Part shown: positions 15,326 through 23,575 of the stretch, piece after piece
Layout: every line of letters starts with the position of its first letter
Numbering within the stretch: position 1 is the first letter of the stretch
NCBI GenBank assembly: GCA_030145015.1
Contig: JAQYWI010000046.1
Span: 1 to 32,691 of the forward strand
Origin: Desulfobacterales bacterium
Lineage (GTDB): Bacteria; Desulfobacterota; Desulfobacteria; Desulfobacterales; JAHEIW01
Reading direction: 5' to 3'
Length of the DNA: 32,691 bases
Notes under the pieces: generated by a model
The model's database searches: none
What the model was told of the DNA's origin: nothing
What the model saw: only the letters and a program-made list of their open reading frames with translations
Position numbers and translations under genes: made by a program

Positions 15326-16810
15326 ATGAAAAGAGTTGCCAGAAGCGGTATCGGCACCACCGCCGGGTTCGGATTAGCTTCATTTTCCAGGGACGAACTC
15401 GATTCCATTCATTATGCAACCTTGCAGATTTTGCAGGATACCGGCATCAAAGTTATGAGTGAAAACGCCCTGGAAATATTTCATGGCGGCGGGTGTGAGA
15501 TCGAACGTTTTGAAGGCTACGGCATCGTAAAGATTCCCTCCTACGTGGTCGAAGAATGCGCTTTCTGGGCCCCGCGGATGATTGTGTATGATGGGCGCAA
15601 TCCGGATGACGACTTTGTTGCCGAGCCCAATCGGGTGGGGTTTACAACCTTTGGCGGCTGCATCAATGTCATCGATCCGGTTACGCGCAACCTTCGCAGG
15701 GCGACCAAGAAGGACTGCGGGGACATCGCCCGGGTGTGTGATCATCTGGATGAAATAAGCGTTGCCGAGCGGACGGTCAACTCAACGGATGTCCCCGAAG
15801 GGACCATATCCGTCCATAATATAGAGGCTCTATTAAACAATACCGGCAAGCACATTTTTGTGGGTGCCGACTCGCCCCGTGCGCTGAATGCGATGGCCGA
15901 ACTCGCCGCAGTTTGTGTCGGCGGCATGGATAATTTACGTAAGCGACCGATTTTCAGTTTAAACGTGTGCCCGATAAGCCCGCTTACGTTGCCGACAAAC
16001 ACCTGTGACGTCATTATCGAAAGCGCTCACCTGGGATTAGGCGTAATGATAATGCCCATGGCCCTTTCCGGGGGGACGTCTTCAGCGACATTGGCCGGGA
16101 CCCTGGTGACCCACAACGCCGAAGTTTTAAGCTGCATCGTCCTGGCCCAGCTCGCTAAAAGAGGGCTCCCCTGTACCTATGCCAGTACCAGCACCATTCT
16201 TGATCTAAGATTTGGAACTTCGGCCATCGGCTCACCTGAATACGGGATGATTAACGCGGCGTTAGCGAGGCTGGCCCAATACTACCGTCTGCCGAGTTTC
16301 GTAGGCGGTGGTCCCTCCGATAGTAAAGTACCGGATATTCAATCCGGCTACGAGTTTAGCTTGAGCGCGACGATGAGCGCCCTGGCGGGTGCCAATATCG
16401 TTTTTGGCTCCGGTGTATTGGAGCAGGGTTTGACCATAGATTATGCCAAAATCATCATGGATGCCGAAATGATCCGCATGATTCAAATTGCCATTAAGGG
16501 AATAGAGCTTACAGACGAAAAGCTGGCGATGGATGTAATTCACGAGGTTGGACCCGGGGGCGCCTATATCACCCATGAGCACAGTCTGCGTTCCATGCGG
16601 AGTCAATCCCAGACGAAATTGTTCGATCGCAGATCCCGCGATGCCTGGATGGAGGCGACCGAGGGAAAATCCATCGTTGAAAGGGCCTATGAAACGGCGA
16701 TTGATATTCTTGAAAACCATCAGCCGCCCCCTTTGCCCAATGATGCTTCTAAGGAGATGAGTAAAATCGTCAAAGAATTCGAAAAAGAATTAAAAGGAAA
16801 TAAAAAATAG
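15326..16810 (+). CDS. MttB-family methyltransferase without pyrrolysine (Pro at the Pyl position)
   Basis: This 494-residue protein is close to the Pyl-type MttB enzymes downstream over its whole length. It has IHYATLQILQDTGIKV, NVIDPVTRNLRRATKKD, NVCPISPLTLP, GTLVTHNAEVLS, and the C-terminal SMRSQSQTKLFDRRSRDAW. At the catalytic site the Pyl-type FVAGG-Pyl-GDSKV becomes FVGGG-Pro-SDSKV (codon CCC), so it is a full-length Pyl-independent homologue rather than an amber gene. The ATG at 15326 is preferred over the one at 15230 because it has GAGGA 8 nt upstream and the usual N-terminus. By analogy with MtgB-like enzymes the substrate is probably a quaternary amine. It is the first gene after the operator-rich region and ends in TAG, with a TAA five codons later. 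Confidence 0.88.
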   Translation: MKRVARSGIGTTAGFGLASFSRDELDSIHYATLQILQDTGIKVMSENALEIFHGGGCEIERFEGYGIVKIPSYVVEECAFWAPRMIVYDGRNPDDDFVAEPNRVGFTTFGGCINVIDPVTRNLRRATKKDCGDIARVCDHLDEISVAERTVNSTDVPEGTISVHNIEALLNNTGKHIFVGADSPRALNAMAELAAVCVGGMDNLRKRPIFSLNVCPISPLTLPTNTCDVIIESAHLGLGVMIMPMALSGGTSSATLAGTLVTHNAEVLSCIVLAQLAKRGLPCTYASTSTILDLRFGTSAIGSPEYGMINAALARLAQYYRLPSFVGGGPSDSKVPDIQSGYEFSLSATMSALAGANIVFGSGVLEQGLTIDYAKIIMDAEMIRMIQIAIKGIELTDEKLAMDVIHEVGPGGAYITHEHSLRSMRSQSQTKLFDRRSRDAWMEATEGKSIVERAYETAIDILENHQPPPLPNDASKEMSKIVKEFEKELKGNKK

Positions 16811-16979
16811 TGGATCTACGCTACATAATCACGAATTTAGATCAATATCGGTAAACGGCAAATGCATAAAACTTAAACTTACATCCGTACTGTTTTCCGC
16901 TCGCCGACAGGTAAACCTTTAAACTGCTCGACTGAAAGTTTTTTTGTAACCGCAAACCGGGCTAAAAGGAGGCATATGA

Positions 16980-18461
16980 ATGATTCGTAGATTAAAAGCC
17001 GGCATACAACGGAATTCAGGCTTCAGCCTGAATGTGATGACCGATGATGAAGCCCACGAGATTCACCTGGCCACCCTGGAAGTCCTCAGGGATATCGGCG
17101 TTTTCGTTGAAAGTGAGGAGGCCATCGCAATATACGATGGCGCGGGCTGCATCGTGGATCCCAAGACCAAAACCGTAAAATTCCCCGCCTGGGTGGTGGA
17201 AGACGCCATCCGCGCGGCACCGGCTACTTTTGTGGCCTGCGGGCGCCGACCCGAAGACGACGTCGTCCTGCAGGACAATCGTGTGACGTTTACCAATTTT
17301 GGGGAAGGCATCATGTTCGTGGATCCCTATACCGGAGAATATCGTGACACCACCAAAGCGGACGTTGAAAAAGCAGCCCTGGTTATCGACAGCCTGGAAC
17401 ATGTGGAAACCTATGAACGGGCGATGTGCTCGCATGATAAACCTCCCGCCGTTCAAGCCATCCACAACGCCGAAGCATCTCTGACGCACACAACCAAACA
17501 CCACTGGCTGTGCCCGGTCGACCGCAACCAGATTCCAAAAATTATCGATATGTGTGCGGCAATTGTCGGCGGCCGAGAACAACTCAGACGACGCCCGCTG
17601 CTGACTTTTGCCACCTGTCCCATCAGCCCTCTAAAACTGCCCAAACATCATTGTGATATTATTATGGACGCTGCGACAAACGGATTGGCGGCCCTTGTGA
17701 TCGGGATGGCCTTGTCCGGCGGGTCCAGCCCGGTCCATCTGGCGGGCACCCTGGTGATTCAAAATTGCGAACTCCTTTCGAGCCTGGTGTTAAGCCAGTC
17801 ATCCCAAAAAGGCACACCCTTTATTTACGGCAGCTCAACCTGTCCGATGGATTTGAGAATGGCGACGGCGACAGTGGGTTCTCCGGAAACAGGGATGATT
17901 AGCGCAGCGGTGGCACGACTGGCGCGTTACTATAGCCTGCCGTGCTTTGTCGCCGGCGGATAGGGCGACAGTAAGGTGGTTGATGCCCAGTCGGGTCATG
18001 AAAAAACCATCACCGGCATTTTACCCGCGTTGGCAGGGGCCAACGTCATCTATGGATTGGGAATGCTTGAGATGGGAATCACCTTCGACTTGGCACAACT
18101 GGTTTTGGATCATGAAATCGCCGGCATGATCCTGCATTCATTAAAGGGGATCCCGGTCAATGATGAAACCCTGGCGGTGGATGTCATCAAAGAACTGGGC
18201 ATCGGCAAGGATTACCTGGCCCATGAGACGACTTATCAGTACATGAAGTCCCAGTCACAGGCCGACTTACTCGATCGGCGCATGCGCGAGGACTGGGAAG
18301 CTGCCGGCAGCAAGGATATGTACAAGCGCGCCCACGAAAAGGTGATTGACACTCTGGAAAATTACGAGCCGCCTGCGCTCCCCGACGATGTTCGCGATAC
18401 GATTCGTTCGATTGTTGTTGAGTCCGAAAAAGAAATGGGTGTAACTCAGGAGAAAAAATAG
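16980..18461 (+). CDS. mttB: Trimethylamine methyltransferase with in-frame amber (pyrrolysine) codon
   Basis: This frame is interrupted only by TAG at 17961-17963 (residue 328) and continues in the same frame with strong family similarity to 18461, for 493 residues in total. The surrounding sequence FVAGG-TAG-GDSKVVDAQSGHE is the known MttB Pyl site (around residue 334 in methanogens). Other landmarks are [45 protein letters not shown] and SQSQADLLDRRMREDWEAAG. AGGAGG lies 7 nt before the ATG at 16980; another ATG at 16976 opens only MNDS before TAG. MttB transfers a methyl group of trimethylamine to its corrinoid protein, leaving dimethylamine. A corrinoid protein gene follows 69 bp downstream. 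The terminal stop is TAG, then AGT TAA. This is one gene and not a pseudogene. Confidence 0.95.
17961..17963 (+). other. In-frame amber codon read as pyrrolysine (mttB, residue 328)
   Basis: This TAG is flanked by GGCGGA and GGCGACAGTAAG, coding AGG and GDSK, exactly as in known Pyl-containing MttB proteins. The frame stays open and homologous on both sides. Decoding requires tRNA-Pyl (pylT) and PylS, which are not in this window. Confidence 0.92.
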
Positions 18462-18530
18462 AGTTAAATGGTGCAATTCATACGGATTATTTTTAACCGC
18501 AACCAAATTTCAAAGTCAGGAGAATGAGCG

Positions 18531-19166
18531 ATGGAAGAACTATTTGAGAAGATGGCAGAAGTACTGATTGCCGGCAAGCAAGAGGAAGTTAAAAGCTTAA
18601 CCCAGGAAGCCCTGGACAAAGGGGCTGCCGCCCGCGATATCCTTGATAAGGGTTTGCTGGCCGGCATGGATGTGGTGGGTCAGCGGTTTAAAGCCGGTGA
18701 CATGTTTATCCCCGAAGTGCTTTTATGCGCCCGCTGTATGCATGGGGCCATGGATATTCTCAGACCCCTGCTGTCAGAAGCCGATGCGGCCGGTTTGGGC
18801 ACCTGTCTGATCGGTACGGTGGAAGGTGATCTGCACGATATCGGCAAAAATCTGGTGTCCATGATGCTTCAAGGGGCCGGTTTCCAGGTTATCGATCTGG
18901 GGACCAATATCACCGCCCAGCAATTTGTCGATGCGGTCAAAGAGCATAAACCTAATATTTTGGGAATGTCGGCATTGTTGACCACGACCATGCCGCGTAT
19001 GCAAGAGACGATTCAGGCGCTAAAAGAGGCGGGCATTCGCGATCAGGTTAAAATCATGGCCGGCGGCGCTCCGGTCACCCAGAAGTTTGTAGAAGAAATC
19101 GGCGGGGATGCCTATGGCGCCAATGCCGCCTCGGCCACCGAAAAAGCCAAAGAGTTGGTCGCATAA
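18531..19166 (+). CDS. mttC: Methylamine corrinoid protein (MttC/MtbC type)
   Basis: This 211-residue cytoplasmic protein has the two domains of MT-I corrinoid proteins. A helical B12-binding-2 cap spans about residues 1-88 (ELFEKMAEVLIAGKQEEV, GDMFIPEVLLCARCM). A Rossmann-like B12-binding domain follows from about 90, with the lower-ligand motif D100-L-H102-D-I-G105 and GSALL/GGAP-type loops (MSALLTTTM, MAGGAPVT). His102 should coordinate cobalt. AGGAG lies 8 nt upstream of the ATG. It accepts the methyl group from MttB or a homologue and passes it to the methyl-THF methyltransferase. It lies between two Pyl-type mttB genes and is followed directly by an intrinsic terminator. The symbol is tentative; MtbC and MtgC are close alternatives. 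Confidence 0.92.
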   Translation: MEELFEKMAEVLIAGKQEEVKSLTQEALDKGAAARDILDKGLLAGMDVVGQRFKAGDMFIPEVLLCARCMHGAMDILRPLLSEADAAGLGTCLIGTVEGDLHDIGKNLVSMMLQGAGFQVIDLGTNITAQQFVDAVKEHKPNILGMSALLTTTMPRMQETIQALKEAGIRDQVKIMAGGAPVTQKFVEEIGGDAYGANAASATEKAKELVA

Positions 19167-19168
19167 TT

Positions 19169-19192
19169 CCTATTCATAATAGGTTTTTTTTT
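19169..19192 (+). terminator. Intrinsic terminator after the corrinoid protein gene
   Basis: CCTATT-CAT-AATAGG forms a short perfect stem and is followed by nine T residues, starting 3 nt after the TAA stop. The stem is only 6 bp and AT-rich, so termination may be partial, but this is the clearest rho-independent signal in the window. It would separate the mttB-corrinoid unit from the second mttB. Confidence 0.7.
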
Positions 19193-19322
19193 AAAGGCCC
19201 GTTTGATCTCGGGATAGACCGGCTAAAGTTGGAAAAGGTGTGAGCACAGCTTTAATCGCCTGTAAATTAATACCCCCAAATAGGGTTGACAGCGTAAGGA
19301 AGTAACGAAAGGAGGTGTGCCT

Positions 19323-20798
19323 ATGAAACGCAACATATTTGCCGGGAAAATGCAGAGTGGCGGGTTGAGCCTTAAGCTTTTTACCGATGAGGAGCTAGAA
19401 GAAATTCACCTCGCCACCCTGGAAGTATTGGAGCAAACAGGCCTCAGGTTCGACGATGAAGAGGCCTTGGAAATTCTGGACGGCGGCGGAGCGATCATCG
19501 ATAAAAAGACTCGAATCGCAAAACTTCCGCCATACCTGGTAGAGGATTCCATCCGTTCAGCTCCTTCAAAGCTGTTGCTGGCCGGTCGCAATCCAAAGCA
19601 CGATTTTGTTATGGAAAGCAACCGCGTCGGCTTCACCAATTTCGGAGAAGGTGTTTTCATCATTGACCCGTACACCGGAGAGCATCGTGAAACCACCAAG
19701 GCCGACGTCGCATCTTCAGCCCTGCTCGCTGATTATCTGGATGAAATAGATGTCTATGAGCGTGCCGTGGGTGCCAGCGATGTCCCGCCTGAATCGGTAC
19801 AGCTGCACAACGCGGAAGCATGGCTGCCGAATACAACCAAACACGGATTTATGGGCCCGGGTAATCGTTATTTACTTAAAAAAATCGTTGAAATGGCCTC
19901 AATCATAGTCGGTGGCAAAGACAAACTTCAGGAGCGTCCGATCATTTCTTTTATCACCTGTCCGGTCAGTCCATTACAACTGGTGAAAGAAAGCTGTGAA
20001 ATTATTATTGAATCCGCCCGAGCCGGGATGGCCTGCAACGTTTTATCCATGGCCATGGCCGGCGGATCTTCGCCGGTAACTTTGGCCGGTACGCTTGTAG
20101 ATCATAATGCCGAAATTTTAGGGGGCCTGGCCCTCAGCCAGCTCACCCGCAAGGGCTCCAAATTTATATACGGCAGCTCAACAACCGCAATGGATTTGAG
20201 ACTGGCGGCCGCATCGGTGGGGTCTCCTGAATGTGCCTTGATTAATGCCGCGGTGGCCCACATGGCGACTTACTATCTTCTTCCCAGCTGGGTCGCCGGT
20301 GGATAGGGCGACAGCAAGGTTTGTGATGCCCAATCCGGTCATGAAAAAACCATTACAGGCTTGTTACCAGCGTTGGCAGGTGCCAACCTGATTTACGGCC
20401 TGGGTATGATCGAAATGGGGATGACAATTGATTATGGCCAGCTGGTCATGGATAACGAATTTGCCCGCATGATTAAACACGTCGTGCAGGGGATTGCGGT
20501 CAATGACGAAACCCTGGCAGCAGACGTCATTCATGAAATCGGTGTCGGAAAAAATTTTCTCAGTCATGACCACACATTTAAACATATGCGATCCCAATCC
20601 CAGCCAAAATTAATCGACCGCAGGACGCGCGAAGATTGGGAGGCCGGGGGCAGAACCGATATTTACCAAAGAGCGACGGAAGAGGCACGCTATATTTTAG
20701 AGAACCACAAACCCGAACCTCTACCCGAACATGTTCTGACCACGATTCGATCTATAGTCGAAGAATCGGAAGCAGAACTGGGGGTGGGTAAAAAATAG
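19323..20798 (+). CDS. mttB: Second trimethylamine methyltransferase with in-frame amber (pyrrolysine) codon
   Basis: The frame of 491 residues is broken only by TAG at 20304-20306, again residue 328, in the context [21 protein letters not shown]. Motifs match the first mtt[45 protein letters not shown], and [25 protein letters not shown] lies 7 nt upstream of the ATG at 19323; a GTG at 19317 overlaps that site and is less likely. The two mttB copies are clearly paralogous but not recent duplicates, so they may differ in substrate range or partner corrinoid protein. The gene ends in TAG, with TAA 19 codons later. The methyl-THF methyltransferase follows after 103 bp. Confidence 0.95.
20304..20306 (+). 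other. In-frame amber codon read as pyrrolysine (second mttB, residue 328)
   Basis: The TAG lies in GGTGGATAGGGCGACAG, between AGG and GDSK, at the same residue number as in the first mttB. Homology continues downstream in frame ([20 protein letters not shown]), which excludes a simple stop. Confidence 0.92.
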
Positions 20799-20901
20799 CA
20801 TGGGTTTTCCTTCCAGTCGGAAAGGCAAAAAATTAGTGAAATTCAGCGTTTCGCATAACTCGAAACCAGAATTAGAAATGAGTCAATAAAAGGAGAGCGC
20901 T

Positions 20902-21702
20902 ATGCTTATTGTTGGAGAGCTGATTAACGCCAGCCGCAAGGCCATTGCCACAGCTATTGAAGCCCAGGACCCGGATGAGATTCAGCAGGTTGCCAGGGAT
21001 CAGGTCGCGGCCGGCGCAAACTATATTGATGTCAATGCCGGCGTATTTGTAGGTAAGGAACCCGAGTACCTCGCGTGGTTGGTGAAAACGGTCCAATCTG
21101 CAGTGGAAGGTCTTTGCTGCATCGACAGCCCGGATCCCAAAGCGATAGAAGCCGCTCTGGCGGTTCACAAAGGAACCGCGATGATCAATTCGATATCTTT
21201 GGAGAAAGATCGCTATGAAAGTCTGCTGCCGGTGGTGGCCGGAACCGATCTTAAAGTGGTGGCCTTGTGCATGAGCGATGCAGGCATGCCGCAGACGACC
21301 GACGATCGAATGGCGATTGCAGACAAACTGATAAACAGTCTTCTTCAAAAAAATGTTGCCATTGATAACATTTACGTCGACCCGCTGGTGCAGCCGATTT
21401 CGACGAATACTGAATTTGGGGTGGAATTTGTAAATGCCATTGAAAAGATAATGACAACCTTTAAGGGCGTGCACACCCTTTGCGGTCTATCCAATATATC
21501 GTTCGGGTTGCCGAACCGCAAATTTATAAACCAGACATTTATGAGCATGGCCATCGCCAAAGGGCTTGACGGCGCCATTATCAATCCTCTGGATAAAAAG
21601 ATGATGGCAAATATCATTACGGCAGAAGCGCTGGCCGGCAAAGACGATTATTGCGCGCAATATCTCAAAGCCTACCGCGCGAATTTATTCGACCTAAATT
21701 GA
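20902..21702 (+). CDS. mtgA: Methyltetrahydrofolate:corrinoid protein methyltransferase (MtgA-like)
   Basis: This 266-residue protein is a pterin-binding TIM barrel. It has GELINASRKA at the N-terminus, AGANYIDVNAGVFVGKEPE, CIDSPDPKAIEAAL, AMINSIS, NIYVDPLVQPIST and GLSNISFGLPNRKFINQTF, which follow the folate-binding strands of AcsE/MeTr and MtgA. AGGAGAGC lies upstream of the ATG. The family transfers methyl groups between a corrinoid protein and tetrahydrofolate. Directly after mttB, it is the natural acceptor enzyme in place of the methanogen coenzyme M methyltransferase, and it would feed methyl groups into a Wood-Ljungdahl pathway for oxidation. The frame is continuous and the length normal. 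Confidence 0.9.
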   Translation: MLIVGELINASRKAIATAIEAQDPDEIQQVARDQVAAGANYIDVNAGVFVGKEPEYLAWLVKTVQSAVEGLCCIDSPDPKAIEAALAVHKGTAMINSISLEKDRYESLLPVVAGTDLKVVALCMSDAGMPQTTDDRMAIADKLINSLLQKNVAIDNIYVDPLVQPISTNTEFGVEFVNAIEKIMTTFKGVHTLCGLSNISFGLPNRKFINQTFMSMAIAKGLDGAIINPLDKKMMANIITAEALAGKDDYCAQYLKAYRANLFDLN

Positions 21703-21704
21703 GC

Positions 21705-21808
21705 GTTTCAAATTTTAAAAATGGATCATTTTGTCTTATATTAAATGAATTCTACCCGTCGAGAGCCTCTGGGTCGAACGATCGATTTATATTTTTAAAA
21801 TTTGAAAC
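21705..21808. repeat. 104-bp element with perfect 18-bp inverted ends
   Basis: GTTTCAAATTTTAAAAAT (21705-21722) and its exact reverse complement (21791-21808) bound a 68-bp centre. It starts a few bases after the stop of the methyl-THF methyltransferase gene. The long AT-rich stem could act as a 3' stem-loop, or it may be a small mobile palindrome. It directly adjoins copy B of the repeat described at 2882. Confidence 0.7.
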
Positions 21809-21812
21809 CCTT

Positions 21813-21920
21813 CGGGATTGCCGAACTTACCGCATCTACTGCGTCAGATGCCGTCCCGCATAGAAAACTATAGCGGAACGACATCTTCCTTGTAGCTACG
21901 GCAACCTCGACAATCGCTCA
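21813..21920. repeat. Palindromic intergenic repeat, copy B (shortened)
   Basis: Positions 21842-21920 match copy A (2917-3020) almost base for base: GTCAGATGCCGTCCCGCATAG, a TATAGCGGAA-GACATC-type middle and the end CGACAATCGCTCAA. About 26 bp with a GC-rich hairpin is missing. The left end GATTGCCG (from 21815) also matches that of copy A. It has no coding content. Confidence 0.72.
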
Positions 21921-21971
21921 ATTAGGTTCCATTAACACCATTTAGAGCTGCTTTTTTTAAGGAGGAAACCC

Positions 21972-23282
21972 ATGGAGACCAAAACCACCAGCAAAGCCTT
22001 AAGTGAGTTAAGAGCCCAAATTATGCCACCGGGTCTGTCCAGTGTCACCTCTTGCTATGTGGCCTCCGGCAAAGGTGCCCTGCTATGGGATGTCGAAGGC
22101 CGCGAGTATATTGATTTTGCCGGCGGCATCGCCGTTATGAATGTGGGTCACAGCCACCCGAAAGTGGTGGCGGCCGTCAAAGATCAGGCTGAAAAATTAA
22201 CCCATACCTGTTTTATGGTCCTGCCTTATGAACCGGCGCTCACACTGGCGCAAAAGCTGAATGCGCTCGCCCCGGGCGATTTTAAGAAAACCACCATCTT
22301 TGCAAACAGTGGCGCCGAGGCCGTAGAAAATGCCGTTAAGTTTGCCCGCTACCATACCCGAAAAAGCGGGATTATCGCTTTTGAAAATGCATTTCACGGT
22401 CGCACGTTATTGACCATGAGCCTGACCCATAAGGTAAAACCCTATAAATTCGGATTTGGTCCCTTCGCACCTGAGATTTACCGCATCCCCTCAGCCTATT
22501 GCTACCGCTGTCACTTTAATCTCGAATATCCGAATTGTGAGGTGGCCTGTGCCGATTATCTGGAAGCGTTTTTGCAAACACATGTCGCACCTGAATCCTG
22601 TGCCGCCGTAATTGTCGAACCCATTCAAGGCGAAGGCGGTTTTATCACCCCGCCTCCCGAATATTTCTCCAAACTCGCTAAAATCTGCAAAGACAACGAC
22701 ATCTTATTTATTGTCGATGAGATTCAGTCCGGCATGGGACGCACGGGCAAAATGTTTGCCATCGAGCACTGGGATGTGGAGCCGGATCTGATGACGGTTG
22801 CCAAAAGTCTGGCGGCGGGGATGCCCCTGGCCGCTGTGACGGGCAGAGAGGAAGTTATGGCATCGGTTCACCCCTGGGGTGTGGGCGGCACCTATGTCGG
22901 CAATCCGGTATGCTGCCGGGCGGCCCTGGCGGTGCTGGATATTTTTGAAGAAGAAAACCTGCTGCAAAAAGCGAATGCCCTGGGGAACAAATTGACGGAT
23001 CGATGCAATGCATGGGCCGAGCAATTTGAGATCATCGGTGAGGTTCGAGGGTTAGGCCCCATGATGGCACTGGAACTGGTCAAAGACCGCAAAACAAAAG
23101 AACCGGCGGCAGACGAGGCCAAGGCACTGGTGGAGCTCTGTTTGGAAAAAGGGCTGGTCGTTTTATCATGTGGAACCCTGGGTAATGTCATGCGCTTTCT
23201 GATGCCCCTCGTGATTGAAGACGACCAGCTTGAAAAGGGGCTGTCCATTCTGGAGGAAGGACTCATAAAAATATCAAAATAA
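21972..23282 (+). CDS. Class III aminotransferase (GabT-like, omega-amino acid)
   Basis: This 436-residue PLP enzyme of fold type I has the expected sequence landmarks: TIFANSGAEAVENAVKFAR, FHGRTLLTMSLT, VIVEPIQGEGGF (about 213-224), FIVDEIQSGMGRTGK (D249) and the Schiff-base lysine K278 in VAKSLAAGMPL. A cysteine-rich insert with C178, C181, C189 and C193 also occurs in some bacterial GabT-like proteins. GGAGG lies upstream of the ATG. It transfers an omega-amino group (4-aminobutyrate, 5-aminovalerate, beta-alanine or similar) to a 2-oxoacid. Between mtgA and mtbB it could act on the amine left after demethylation of a betaine (for example GABA from gamma-butyrobetaine), but the substrate cannot be fixed from sequence alone. 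Confidence 0.9.
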   Translation: METKTTSKALSELRAQIMPPGLSSVTSCYVASGKGALLWDVEGREYIDFAGGIAVMNVGHSHPKVVAAVKDQAEKLTHTCFMVLPYEPALTLAQKLNALAPGDFKKTTIFANSGAEAVENAVKFARYHTRKSGIIAFENAFHGRTLLTMSLTHKVKPYKFGFGPFAPEIYRIPSAYCYRCHFNLEYPNCEVACADYLEAFLQTHVAPESCAAVIVEPIQGEGGFITPPPEYFSKLAKICKDNDILFIVDEIQSGMGRTGKMFAIEHWDVEPDLMTVAKSLAAGMPLAAVTGREEVMASVHPWGVGGTYVGNPVCCRAALAVLDIFEEENLLQKANALGNKLTDRCNAWAEQFEIIGEVRGLGPMMALELVKDRKTKEPAADEAKALVELCLEKGLVVLSCGTLGNVMRFLMPLVIEDDQLEKGLSILEEGLIKISK

Positions 23283-23348
23283 TAATAGCTCCATTTTCTG
23301 TATGAGACGCTTATCAGAATAAAGATCTAGCTGCAGGCGTTGTAAAAA

Positions 23349-23488
23349 TTCGAAGCACTAAATTCGAAATTCGAAACAATTTCAAAAATTCTAAATACAA
23401 ATGTTCAAAACGTTTCGAATTTCTGGCATTCGAAATTCGAATTTGTTTCGGCCAATTTTATTAAATCAGGCGAGATTCGAATTTCGAA
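23349..23488. repeat. Cluster of eight TTCGAA palindromes upstream of mtbB
   Basis: TTCGAA occurs at 23349, 23363, 23370, 23414, 23429, 23436, 23476 and 23483. Three pairs are spaced exactly 7 bp apart (ATTCGAAATTCGAA-like). A perfect 12-bp inverted repeat, GAAATTCGAAAC (23366-23377) and GTTTCGAATTTC (23412-23423), lies inside. The rest of the 293-bp gap (23283-23575) holds no gene. It could be a regulatory array or a simple expanded repeat. Confidence 0.65.
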
Positions 23489-23575
23489 TTTATCAAAATA
23501 AACGCCTAATGGAATAAAGAGGCTTTTATATTCCCAATAGTTTTTTACGACAAGTTGGACTTGATTGGAGGGCAT

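Noticed and set aside
17961..18461. mttB read as a pseudogene or as two separate genes split by TAG
   Set aside because: Both halves are in one frame with continuous MttB homology, and the TAG is at the known Pyl position; the same holds for 20304, 24620 and 32362.
23349..23488. CRISPR array
   Set aside because: TTCGAA units are 6 bp with no regular 30-40 bp spacers; there are no cas genes in the window.
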